DNA of 12,514 nt from an uncultured Clostridium sp. (GCA_947057505.1 CAMSEM010000032.1:1-12514), one strand, 5' to 3'; counted from the first letter of the stretch, positions 1-6,289 are shown. Made by a program: numbers and translations. Notes: generated by a model not told the origin, from the letters alone.

Positions 1-1652
1 CTTTGATTTGCCATATAATAGGTTTCTAAGTTTTGCATAAGCTTTTGTACTTTTTCTTTTGAATTTACTATACTTGGAATCACGATAAAAGTTGCAAATT
101 GCTCTGGTACCCCATCTTCTAAGTTTAATTTTGGTATTGTATTTGGTTTAATAAATTTTCCTAAAATATATTGTGCAAGTTGTACGGTGATGGTTTGACT
201 TGGTATGAGTAGTAAAATGGTAAGTAGCATAGAAAGTAAAGTGGATTTTGTTTGCCCATACAAATACCAACCAAATAATGCTGAAATAGCAATACTAACA
301 ACTATAAGTATGATAATTGCTGTGCTTATTTTTTGATTGCTAGTAAGCTGTTTTTTTGTTTTTCCTGTTAGTTCTTTCCACAATGTATTTTTTCCTTGTG
401 CAATTAAGTAATACCCTACATGGGTCATTTTTTCTAATTGTTCTTGATGATGGGCTTCTTTTTTATGGTTTGCGCTTTCTTGTTGTGGGTTATTTTGAGG
501 TTTACCTTGTATTAATTGTTCTTGGTTATTTTCAGTTTTGCTTTGTGCCATTCTCTCTTGGTTGTTTTGAGATTTGCTTTGCATTTGTTGTTCTTTTGCT
601 GTATTTGCTAAATACCATACTTTTTTGGCAATATATATTTCAGAAATATTGGTTTTATTTGCTATTTCTTTAATGGCATTTCGATATAGTATTTTAGTTT
701 GATAGTCCATTTTTTCGTAAATGTCTGCTGGGTCTTGTTTTAAAATGTCTTCTACACCATTAATTTCTTCAAAAATATCTACCATACTAATTCTATTTAA
801 AGTTTTAATACTGGTAATGGCATTTCCTATCGATATTTTCGTTGTTGCAATTTCAAAGTGTTCCTTTTTTACCACATCACTAGTAGTTGTTCCCATTTTA
901 TCTACTTGTTCTTCTAAAATGTTTAGGTATGGGTATGCTTTTTTTCCATATTTTTTTAAACTATAAGATAGATATTCAATAAAAGGATATTTCATTTCTC
1001 CATATCCTTTTACTTTGGTTTTATACTCTTTTAAATGTGTAAATTGAAGTTCTTCTTTGTTTTTATTTTCTACTAACCTTTCTATGATATTTTCTACCCT
1101 GTATTTTTGCATTTGACTAGAGTATATTTTTTCACATATTTCTCTAATATTTTCAATTAGTACAATTTGAATAAACATGGGGATATTCCAGATTTCTTCC
1201 ATGTTTAATGTTTTCTTTTTTTGATATGCTTTTAAATACCTACTTAAGTGATTGATATCTATTTTATTATCAGTATAATTCACAATTTCGCTTGCTAAAA
1301 CATAAATTCTGGCAAAGCCTTTATTAACACCGTTTTCTATTCCTAAAAATTTAGTATATTTTTTTAAACTTAATTCATTTTTGATAGCTTTCACTGTTTC
1401 ATCTATCACATAAAAGTTATCTAAAATCCACTCTCCTGCTGGATGAATTGGTATTTTTAATTTAATATGCTCATTTAATAGTTGATATACCTGGGTAATG
1501 ATTTCAAAGTTTTCTTTTAGTCTAGGAATAGGGTAAGTATTTTTATCAGATTTATTTTGTAAAATATGCCCAGAAGCTAATTTTTCTAGGTAGTTTTCCA
1601 TTTCGTTTTGTCCTAGAATGGCTCCTTTACCACTTAATATTTTATATTTCAT
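1..1652 (-). CDS. Cyclic beta-1,2-glucan synthase-like protein (NdvB/GT84 family), N-terminal part, truncated by window edge
   Basis: The reading frame is open on the minus strand from ATG at 1652 to the window edge (about 550 codons, no stop). It matches my knowledge of the NdvB N-terminal region: HPAGEWILDNFYVIDE near residues 73-88, then ARIYVLASEIV, then the IPMFIQIVLIENIREI helix. Two membrane segments follow a Q/N-rich linker (about 437-462 and 471-496). The last visible part, LEDGVPEQFATFIVIPS followed by LETYYMAN, corresponds to the stretch just before the glycosyltransferase core. Family members polymerise UDP-glucose into cyclic or linear beta-1,2-glucan at the inner membrane. The GT core, further membrane segments and GH94-like phosphorylase domain would lie beyond position 1, so catalytic competence cannot be judged. 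The start is supported by AAGGAG at 1665-1670, 12 bases upstream, which lies partly inside a predicted leader helix. Family call fairly sure; exact glucan product uncertain. Confidence 0.82.
   Translation of the reverse strand, partial: MKYKILSGKGAILGQNEMENYLEKLASGHILQNKSDKNTYPIPRLKENFEIITQVYQLLNEHIKLKIPIHPAGEWILDNFYVIDETVKAIKNELSLKKYTKFLGIENGVNKGFARIYVLASEIVNYTDNKIDINHLSRYLKAYQKKKTLNMEEIWNIPMFIQIVLIENIREICEKIYSSQMQKYRVENIIERLVENKNKEELQFTHLKEYKTKVKGYGEMKYPFIEYLSYSLKKYGKKAYPYLNILEEQVDKMGTTTSDVVKKEHFEIATTKISIGNAITSIKTLNRISMVDIFEEINGVEDILKQDPADIYEKMDYQTKILYRNAIKEIANKTNISEIYIAKKVWYLANTAKEQQMQSKSQNNQERMAQSKTENNQEQLIQGKPQNNPQQESANHKKEAHHQEQLEKMTHVGYYLIAQGKNTLWKELTGKTKKQLTSNQKISTAIIILIVVSIAISALFGWYLYGQTKSTLLSMLLTILLLIPSQTITVQLAQYILGKFIKPNTIPKLNLEDGVPEQFATFIVIPSIVNSKEKVQKLMQNLETYYMANQ
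474..581 (-). repeat. Three imperfect 36-bp tandem repeats coding a Q/N-rich linker
   Basis: Within the glucan-synthase-like gene, residues 358-393 are three 12-residue units: QSKSQNNQERMA, QSKTENNQEQLI and QGKPQNNPQQES. They form a low-complexity hydrophilic linker just before the first membrane segment. NdvB relatives that I recall do not need such a linker, so it is probably lineage-specific and prone to length change by slippage. Confidence 0.7.
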
Positions 1653-1658
1653 ATACAA

Positions 1659-1750
1659 TTTAAGCTCCTTGTTTAATATGTTTTTAGTTTTTACTGCTGT
1701 GTAAAAGCTAAACTTTTTCTTTTAAACATATTTTTTCCAAAGAGCTTAAA
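1659..1750 (-). promoter_or_regulatory. Structured 5' leader of the glucan synthase-like gene, SD partly paired
   Basis: Read on the minus strand, three nested complementary segments lie directly before the start codon. P1 is TTTAAGCTC (1742-1750) with GAGCTTAAA (1659-1667), 9 perfect pairs. P2 is AATATGTTT (1724-1732) with AAACATATT (1675-1683), 9 perfect pairs. P3 is 1701-1711 with 1684-1694, ten pairs and one C-A mismatch around a 6-base loop. The 3' strand of P1 contains the GAG of the AAGGAG ribosome binding site, so the folded form should limit translation. A TATAAT-like -10 (minus strand, 1779-1784) is placed so that transcription would begin just upstream of P1, though I see no good -35. 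I recognise no known riboswitch class. It could simply be an mRNA-stabilising structure. Confidence 0.5.
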
Positions 1751-2050
1751 ATATATACATGTTTTTATTTTTTTGTAAATTATATGCAATTCTAAAATTA
1801 AGAAGTTTGAAAGTCTAATTTTGAATAAAGGGACTTTGTATAATTGTATGATTATTTATATAATGAAGTAAAAATAGGTATTTGTAAATATTAATCCTTT
1901 TTTAATTTATACTAGTTTTAATATTATTAAACAATTACAATTATTTTTATTCTGTCCTTGTTCTATCTTTTACTATATAATATATATTAATTTAGATATT
2001 TTTGTAACGAATGGCTTATTTTATTACTCTTATTAATAGAAAGTTTGAAA
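1751..2050. other. AT-rich divergent intergenic region
   Basis: This is the part of the divergent gap outside the leader hairpin. I see no coding sequence. TATAAT-like boxes occur at 1779-1784 (minus strand, towards the glucan-synthase leader) and at 1840-1845 and 1976-1981 (plus strand, towards the sigma factor). None has a convincing -35 at 16-18 bases. In such AT-rich DNA these boxes are weak evidence. No classical ECF-type -35 (AAC-like) was recognised before the sigma gene, so autoregulation is not supported by what I can see. Confidence 0.35.
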
Positions 2051-2061
2051 GGAGGCTACAT

Positions 2062-2556
2062 ATGCAACAGAATATGGAAGAAGTTTATGCCAATTATTCG
2101 AAACAAGTATATAAATATTTATTCTGTTTGACTCATAATAGGAATTTAGCAGAAGACCTAACACAAGAAACCTTTTATATAGCAGTTAAGGAAATTAACA
2201 AATTTAGAGGTAACTGTAAATTATATGTTTGGTTGTGTCAAATAGCTAAACATTTATACTATAAAGAGTTAAAAAAACAAAAAAAATTAAATGTAGTTTC
2301 AATTGATACTTTAGAAAATTTTAATATGCTTTTAAATAATACTGCTGAAAATGATAGTATTACTAGATTAGATATTTATAAAAAAATAAATACTTTAGAG
2401 AAAAAGACAAGAGAAATTATTTATTTAAGAGCAATAGGAAATTTTAGTTTTAAGGAAATAGGAGAACTTTTAAATATTAGCGAAACTTTAGCTAGAGTAA
2501 CTTTTTATAGAGGAAAATTAAAAATAAAGGAGGTTAATTGTAATGAAGAAAAATGA
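2062..2556 (+). CDS. ECF-type RNA polymerase sigma factor (SigW/RpoE-like)
   Basis: A 164-residue protein, the usual size for group 4 (ECF) sigma factors, which redirect RNA polymerase to stress or envelope-response promoters. Region 2 covers about residues 8-72, including AEDLTQETF at 30-38 (the usual core-binding/-10 recognition signature). Region 4 covers about 110-158, with a helix-turn-helix from FSFKEIGELLNIS to VTFYRGKLKIKE. A longer open frame begins at 2011, but AAAGGAGG ends 6 bases before the ATG at 2062 and the domain starts there, so 2062 is preferred. The gene overlaps the anti-sigma gene by 14 bases, which implies translational coupling and a shared transcript. Target promoters are unknown. 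The divergent envelope-glucan gene is a plausible but unproven target. Confidence 0.9.
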   Translation: MQQNMEEVYANYSKQVYKYLFCLTHNRNLAEDLTQETFYIAVKEINKFRGNCKLYVWLCQIAKHLYYKELKKQKKLNVVSIDTLENFNMLLNNTAENDSITRLDIYKKINTLEKKTREIIYLRAIGNFSFKEIGELLNISETLARVTFYRGKLKIKEVNCNEEK

Positions 2557-3268
2557 TGAGTGTAAAATTGTTAGAGATTTATTTCCTGTTTTTTTGGATA
2601 ACCTTACAGATGAATCTACCAATCATTTTATTGAAGATCATTTATCTACTTGTAGTGAATGTAAGGAAATTTTAAAAAGTATGGGTAATAATATTGTTTT
2701 AGATAAAATTAACGAAAAGGAAGAGATTAACTATTTAAAGAAAATAAAATTAAAACAACGAGTGAAATTAGGTTTTATTTCTATTGCTTTATTAATATTT
2801 GCTGTTGTTTCTGTCATTTTTAGCATTTTTATTGCTACTTGTGATATAGAAATTTATGGAGATGATGGAAAAATAGATTACGTGGAAACTTTTAAAGCTT
2901 GGCTTGGCTTTGATAAAAATGTAGAAACCTTTCCAAATACTGAGGTTTCCAGTATCTTAATTACTTGGGTAGGGGAAACACATCCAAATAAACCACGAAC
3001 AATCCAGATATATACTTTTAATGTTTCAAATAATATTTGTATTGGCTGTAAGGTGTGCGTAACTGGTTATCCTTTAGATGAGTTAAATTCCCAGTTTAAT
3101 ATGTTTAAAAACTTAGAAGAAGAATTTGGTAAATATTGTCCTTTTAGAGATGTAGAAATTAAAGATAATAAATTGGTTTATAGTGACAATTATTGTATTG
3201 GAAAATCAAAAGAAGATGTTTTAAATTATCTTTCTAAAGGAAAGTATGAACAATTGATACACTTTTAA
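2543..3268 (+). CDS. Zinc-finger transmembrane anti-sigma factor
   Basis: A 241-residue protein with an N-terminal ZAS/zf-HC2-like motif: Cys7, then His33-x3-Cys37-x2-Cys40 (HLSTCSEC). A single membrane segment lies at about 77-98 (LGFISIALLIFAVVSVIFS). A roughly 140-residue C-terminal domain should be outside the cell. ZAS proteins bind the cognate ECF sigma factor on the cytoplasmic side and release it when the outer domain senses a signal or is proteolysed. The start overlaps the sigma gene by 14 bases and has its own AAGGAGG 9 bases upstream. The outer domain has two Cys (IGCKVC) that might sense redox or metal, which is speculative. I do not recognise the outer domain, so the inducing signal is unknown. 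A rho-independent terminator follows at once. Confidence 0.88.
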   Translation: MKKNDECKIVRDLFPVFLDNLTDESTNHFIEDHLSTCSECKEILKSMGNNIVLDKINEKEEINYLKKIKLKQRVKLGFISIALLIFAVVSVIFSIFIATCDIEIYGDDGKIDYVETFKAWLGFDKNVETFPNTEVSSILITWVGETHPNKPRTIQIYTFNVSNNICIGCKVCVTGYPLDELNSQFNMFKNLEEEFGKYCPFRDVEIKDNKLVYSDNYCIGKSKEDVLNYLSKGKYEQLIHF

Positions 3269-3269
3269 A

Positions 3270-3293
3270 AAAAGGAGGGATTCCCCTCCTTTT
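3270..3293 (+). terminator. Rho-independent terminator of the sigma/anti-sigma operon
   Basis: A 10-bp perfect stem (AAAAGGAGGG with CCCTCCTTTT) around a 4-base loop starts two bases after the anti-sigma stop codon. The 3' arm ends in four T. The stem has six G/C-containing pairs at its top in an otherwise AT-rich region. It is symmetric enough to act for the convergent minus-strand gene as well. Confidence 0.85.
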
Positions 3294-3301
3294 CTAATAA
3301 A

Positions 3302-3816
3302 GAAAATAGCTATCATATAATTTTTAGAAATATTTACTTTGCTCGTGTTATGCAGTTGTGTCACTGATTACAACACTATATGCACAAGTACCTGATGCCA
3401 CCAAGGACAAAGTATATGTACCAGGATTCAACTTAATTCTCCGTTGATATGAACTTGTAACCCTAGTATCAATTTTATTCACGCTTTGAGGATCTTGAAG
3501 TATTACCCAAAGTCCTCCCTTATCAGATATTTGTTGTACTGCAATTGTTACTGTATAGGTTGCTGTTCTTGGAAAATTTACTGTATAGGTTTTTATTCCA
3601 TTTGATAGGCGTCCACCTTCTAACAGTATATCTCCACTTCCTCTTGGGGTTATCTCATTGTTAATAACTTCTTGCGATTCAGTAGCAACTACATCTGTTG
3701 CATATGCCTCAATACAGCAAATGTTAAAAACAAAAATCATAACCAACAGGGTAACTAAAATATTTTTCCGCTTATTCTTCATGTTGTTAACCTCCTAATG
3801 TAAGATAGCTATTTTC
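3302..3816. repeat. 13-bp perfect inverted repeats flanking the small secreted-protein gene
   Basis: GAAAATAGCTATC at 3302-3314 and its exact reverse complement at 3804-3816 flank the minus-strand gene 3348-3782. The outer copy lies in the 5' untranslated region between the likely promoter and the SD. The repeats do not extend further on either side. No transposase is present and no target-site duplication was noticed. With this base composition a 13-bp pair could arise by chance, so the biological meaning is open. Confidence 0.45.
3348..3782 (-). CDS. Small secreted protein of unknown function
   Basis: 144 residues with a clear Sec signal peptide: basic MKNKRKN start, hydrophobic core, and likely signal-peptidase I cleavage after AYA (residue 28). 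The mature part has a short acidic linker, then a roughly 90-residue region of alternating beta-type strands (KTYTVNFPRTATYTVTIAV, then RRIKLNPGTYTLSLVASG), which suggests a single small beta-sandwich domain exported to the surface or medium. ATG at 3782 is supported by AGGAGG 8 bases upstream. It converges with the sigma/anti-sigma operon and is divergent from the Spo0A-like gene. A VQQIS segment resembles VQKIS in the secreted protein at 4507-5031, so the two may be distant relatives. I do not recognise the family. Confidence 0.75.
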   Translation of the reverse strand: MKNKRKNILVTLLVMIFVFNICCIEAYATDVVATESQEVINNEITPRGSGDILLEGGRLSNGIKTYTVNFPRTATYTVTIAVQQISDKGGLWVILQDPQSVNKIDTRVTSSYQRRIKLNPGTYTLSLVASGTCAYSVVISDTTA

Positions 3817-3844
3817 AATATCTATAGAAAAAAATTACTTAATT

Positions 3845-3850
3845 ATTATA
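3845..3850 (-). promoter_or_regulatory. Possible extended -10 promoter of the secreted-protein gene
   Basis: On the minus strand the box reads TGATATAAT, an extended -10 (TGnTATAAT), about 63 bases before the start codon at 3782. No good -35 is visible at 16-18 bases. That is acceptable for extended -10 promoters, but it remains weak evidence in AT-rich DNA. Confidence 0.4.
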
Positions 3851-3931
3851 TCAAAATTTATATTTTTTAAAGCATTTAGTAATTAAAAGTACAAAAGTGT
3901 AAAAAAAAGTATTATTTAAAGGAGTATTTAT

Positions 3932-4260
3932 ATGTTAAAAGAACAAATAAGAAATGAATTGTTAAGAATAGGATTTAATCCTATTCACTTAGGTACTACT
4001 TATCTAATTGAAGGAATTTATATTTGTATTATGCAAAAAAAGAAGATGGGTATTTGAATTTGGAAAAAGATGTTTATGCAATATTGTCAAAAAAATATAA
4101 CAAAAATGTACAAACCATAAAATCAAATATTGTCAAATCTACTAATTATATATTGCCTAATACTCTTTATTTAGAACAACATTATTGTTTTCTGGATGTA
4201 CATAATGTTAAGTTAACGCCAAAATTAGTAATGAAACTTATAATTGATAAACTAAAATAA
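3932..4260 (+). pseudogene. Small Spo0A C-terminal-domain DNA-binding protein, split by a -1 frameshift
   Basis: ATG at 3932, with AAAGGAG 7 bases upstream, opens a frame reading IRNELLRIGFNPIHLGTTYLIEGIYI, which looks like the first helices of the Spo0A effector domain, and stops at TGA 4055-4057. The rest of the domain (NLEKDVYAILSKKYNKNVQT, then IKSNIVKSTN and a C-terminal helix) is in the -1 frame up to 4260. A gene caller would report only 4024-4260 with a TTG start and no ribosome binding site. Both frames contain KK next to the A7G run at 4035-4042. One missing A there, or a -1 slip at A_AAA_AAG, gives a continuous ~109-residue protein. Spo0A effector domains bind 0A-box-like DNA; this one has no receiver domain, so its regulator role is inferred. 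It may be a pseudogene, a base-call error, or a recoded gene. Confidence 0.7.
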
Positions 4261-4344
4261 TCGTTTATTAATATTTTTTAATTTCATATAACTTTAGAAG
4301 AAAATTTAGCTCAAAATAATGACTATCTAGCATTTTTAAATTTG

Positions 4345-4387
4345 CTAGGGAAAAATAGACTATTTAAAATAGTTTATTTTTTCCTAG
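4345..4387 (+). terminator. 20-bp hairpin after the Spo0A-like gene (terminator-like or structured RNA)
   Basis: A 43-base perfect fold: CTAGG pairs with CCTAG at the base, AAAAATA with TATTTTT, ACTATT with AATAGT, with two G-T positions and a 3-base loop. The G-T pairs are G-U wobbles only in plus-strand RNA; in minus-strand RNA they become A-C mismatches. This favours a plus-strand transcript, such as one from the Spo0A-like gene. The U-rich run is within the 3' arm and not after it, so this is not a textbook terminator. Its 5' base overlaps a second, smaller hairpin (CTAGCA/TGCTAG, 4327-4348). Confidence 0.5.
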
Positions 4388-4506
4388 TAATAATTAAGAT
4401 AATTTTCAACCACTTATTTATCATTTCCTTTACCTAAACTTTTAAAATAAATGCTACGTAAAATGAATCTTTTAGTATCAGGAATATGAAAGCGAGGTAA
4501 TGCTTT

Positions 4507-5031
4507 ATGAAACGGTTTTACGTATTATTTGTAGCTTTATTTTTGTGTATTTTCCCGACTATGGCATTTGCTACTGAACCTGTTGAGGATGTTAACAGCA
4601 ACTATGTGGACTATATGAATTACGATTTTCCGGCAGATGCAGTTGTACTGTATCAAGGCGAAGATGGTGTTATTTATCAGTCTAAGGAACAAAGTAATAT
4701 GCCAGCATTGGCATCCACCTACTCTATGGTATATGAGAGCACATGGATTAATGCTGGCAAATATCAAACTGGTAACTTCTCAATTCAAAATCCACATACA
4801 ATCATAAATAAAACTCAAGGAACATTTAAGATTGAATCGGAATATTCAGGTGCAACTGCCCAGATGGTTTTACACAGTGGTGTTTCTCTTTTGGCTAATA
4901 AAACCTTGAAAGCTTCTGATGGAGAAGTACATTTTGAGTTTCAAAGTCATGCAAAAGACTTGGTCATTACGTATTATGTACAAAAAATCTCGTCCAATCA
5001 TGGTATGAGGTTAATGTGCTGGTTGTGGTAA
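4507..5031 (+). CDS. Secreted protein of unknown function
   Basis: 174 residues with a signal peptide (MKRFYVLFVALFLCIFPT, cleavage likely after AFA at residue 22). An acidic linker follows (VEDVNSNYVDYMNYDFPADA), then a region with alternating strand-like segments from about 70 to the end. The start has GAGG 9 bases upstream and the signal peptide begins at once. A strong terminator lies 50 bases after the stop. Codons such as CGG, CCG and GGC are more frequent than in the neighbours, so the gene may have been acquired. The last residues (NHGMRLMCWLW) are rich in Trp, Met and Cys, unlike the rest. The stop could be a late truncation, but no decisive alternative frame was found. Family not recognised. 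A VQKIS segment resembles VQQIS of the secreted protein at 3348-3782. Confidence 0.72.
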   Translation: MKRFYVLFVALFLCIFPTMAFATEPVEDVNSNYVDYMNYDFPADAVVLYQGEDGVIYQSKEQSNMPALASTYSMVYESTWINAGKYQTGNFSIQNPHTIINKTQGTFKIESEYSGATAQMVLHSGVSLLANKTLKASDGEVHFEFQSHAKDLVITYYVQKISSNHGMRLMCWLW

Positions 5032-5082
5032 TTTAATTACTCATAACTCATTTTGAATCACTGAATTATAACTCTCTGTGTT

Positions 5083-5117
5083 AAAAGAAAGATGTGTTTT
5101 TCACATCTTTCTTTTTT
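5083..5117 (+). terminator. Strong rho-independent terminator
   Basis: A perfect 14-bp stem (AAAAGAAAGATGTG with CACATCTTTCTTTT), a 5-T loop and a continuing T tract lie downstream of the secreted-protein gene that ends at 5031. Confidence 0.88.
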
Positions 5118-5158
5118 ATACTCTAATAACAACTTTAATTTTTATTTATCTTAAACTA

Positions 5159-5194
5159 AAAACATATTACTATTAATTACTAGTAATATGTTTT
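5159..5194 (-). terminator. Terminator of the small membrane-protein gene (possibly bidirectional)
   Basis: A perfect 14-bp stem (AAAACATATTACTA with TAGTAATATGTTTT) around an 8-base loop, six bases beyond the stop of the minus-strand gene 5201-5389. In the minus reading it ends in five T. It is all A/T except two C/G pairs, so it is weaker than the one at 5083-5117. Confidence 0.7.
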
Positions 5195-5200
5195 AAAATT

Positions 5201-5389
5201 TTAATCAATATTATTTTGTAGCACATCAACTTGATGTTGTAATTGTTGCACTTGCTCTAGAGACTTTAAATAGCTATTTAAGTTTTCCTGTGCTGATTTT
5301 CTCATTTTGAAAAATTCATATGTAGTTATTGCTAAAGCAATAATTAAGATGACAATTATAACAGTTAATATTTTACTTAATCTATTCAT
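5201..5389 (-). CDS. Small membrane protein with C-terminal coiled coil
   Basis: 62 residues: a basic start (MNRLSK), one membrane segment (about residues 6-27, ILTVIIVILIIALAITTYEF), then a charged helical tail whose end (LKSLEQVQQLQHQVDVLQN) has heptad-like hydrophobic spacing, suggesting a coiled coil facing the cytoplasm or the cell surface. AAAGGGG lies 8 bases before the ATG, and a near-consensus promoter and a terminator frame the gene as a single-gene transcript. This complete transcription unit is the main argument that such a short frame is real. The family and role are unknown. Its layout resembles small FtsL/YtxH-like membrane helices, but there is no specific match. Confidence 0.72.
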   Translation of the reverse strand: MNRLSKILTVIIVILIIALAITTYEFFKMRKSAQENLNSYLKSLEQVQQLQHQVDVLQNNID

Positions 5390-5412
5390 AAAACTTACCC
5401 CTTTCTAACTAT

Positions 5413-5441
5413 ATAGTATACTTATTTAAATTTATTGTCAA
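5413..5441 (-). promoter_or_regulatory. SigA-type promoter of the small membrane-protein gene
   Basis: Minus strand: perfect -35 TTGACA (5436-5441), a 17-base spacer, and -10 TACTAT (5413-5418, four of six consensus positions). The start of transcription should fall about 17 bases before the start codon at 5389, giving a very short leader that contains the AAAGGGG site. Confidence 0.78.
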
Positions 5442-5551
5442 TAGATATATCCAATTTTTATTTCGCTTAATGGGTTTTATTTTACTCCTATAAATATCAT
5501 TACTACTTAAGTCGAAAATATCTTTCGTTTACTATAAACAATTTTAATCTA

Positions 5552-6229
5552 CTATCCTTTATTACTTTTGTAAATCAATTCTTTTAGTATACTTTCTAAC
5601 ACATTAACCACAATACTATTCTCCGCTTGCTTATACAGTTGATTAGCTGAAATCTCTATATTTTTTACTTTATAAAAATCCTCATCATCAAATCCCATTA
5701 ATCTCCAACATTCTAAAGGAGTTAGTTTTCTAATTCGCATATAATGTTTCTTATCTTCTAAAACAAGTAATGCAACTCTTGAAATTTTACTTTCATTATA
5801 ATCTATATTAGTTGATGTAATATCTTCATTTTTTAATGTTGCTATATTAGGAGATGTCAACAATGTTTGTGATATTTCTTTCCCTACTCTTCCTCTTTTA
5901 TTTATGTTATTGGGATATGAAACATTAATAGAATCACCTACTTTTGCCTTTGTGTATTTCTTTTTTACATCTTTTCTAATTAAAACAAAAGGCTGATTAT
6001 TTCCTCCTCTATCCATTTTTGTTAATGTAGGAGAAATTCCATTTGGATTATAAATGCTTCCTGCTTGATATAGTCTACTTTTCTTATCATAAATACCTGC
6101 AATTCTTTGTATTCTATCTGTTTGACCTATATACCTTTTATTATTTCGTATTGAATAAGTATTGTTAATAAGGTATAGTGGTTTTTTAAAATTTTTATCT
6201 TCTTTTATAACTTGATTACCTATTTTCAA
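5552..6229 (-). CDS. C-terminal part of a C5 cytosine-DNA methyltransferase (TRD plus motifs IX-X), no catalytic half
   Basis: 225 residues resembling only the C-terminal half of Dcm-type methyltransferases. Two target-recognition-like stretches come first: NGISPTLTKMDRGGNNQPFV near residues 63-82, and GRVGKEISQTLLTSPN near 112-127. Motif IX follows (RKLTPLECWRLMGFDDEDF, about 166-184), then motif X (QLYKQAENSIVV). The FAGxGG, PCQ and ENV motifs that bind AdoMet and hold the catalytic Cys are absent from this frame, and I saw none in the other frames nearby. Motif X has AEN where AGN is nearly universal. A TTG start at 6229 has a very good AGGAGG 6 bases upstream, so the fragment may still be made. 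Either it is a remnant of a restriction or phage methylase, or the targeting half of a split enzyme; a remnant is more likely. Confidence 0.7.
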   Translation of the reverse strand: MKIGNQVIKEDKNFKKPLYLINNTYSIRNNKRYIGQTDRIQRIAGIYDKKSRLYQAGSIYNPNGISPTLTKMDRGGNNQPFVLIRKDVKKKYTKAKVGDSINVSYPNNINKRGRVGKEISQTLLTSPNIATLKNEDITSTNIDYNESKISRVALLVLEDKKHYMRIRKLTPLECWRLMGFDDEDFYKVKNIEISANQLYKQAENSIVVNVLESILKELIYKSNKG

Positions 6230-6267
6230 AAAACTCCTCCTAATTAGAGAGAGTTTATTGTGGAGGC

Positions 6268-6289
6268 AAAATATGCTTTAAATAGCATA
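6268..6289 (-). terminator. Weak terminator after the amidase gene
   Basis: In minus reading: TATGCT, a 6-base loop, AGCATA, then TTTT, starting five bases after the amidase stop codon. The stem has only 6 bp, so read-through into the methyltransferase fragment is possible. Confidence 0.5.

Noticed and set aside
356..966. Plus-strand open frames at 356-673 and 721-966 with hydrophobic translations
   Set aside because: They are antisense to the continuous minus-strand glucan synthase-like frame, lack ribosome binding sites, and their Phe/Leu/Val content simply mirrors A-rich coding on the other strand.
1016..1052. Sortase anchor (LPxTG) at the C-terminus of the large surface protein (residue numbers)
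   Set aside because: STGAAPSY precedes the hydrophobic helix but no LPxTG-like pentapeptide is present, so only a membrane anchor is called.
1840..1845. TATAAT box as promoter for the sigma operon
   Set aside because: The nearby TTGAAT is only 12 bases upstream and no -35 fits at 16-18 bases; the box is expected by chance in this AT-rich gap.
2011..2061. Upstream start for the sigma factor at 2011
   Set aside because: The extra 17 residues do not belong to the sigma domain, and a strong AAAGGAGG stands right before the ATG at 2062.
5500..5551. Terminator after the methyltransferase fragment
   Set aside because: Only two 5-bp inverted repeats (GTTTA/TAAAC and CGAAA/TTTCG) without a T run; not convincing.
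6230..6260. Hairpin covering the SD of the methyltransferase fragment (AAACTC with GAGTTT)
   Set aside because: Only six clean outer pairs, then wobbles and a C-A mismatch; too weak to call as a regulatory element.
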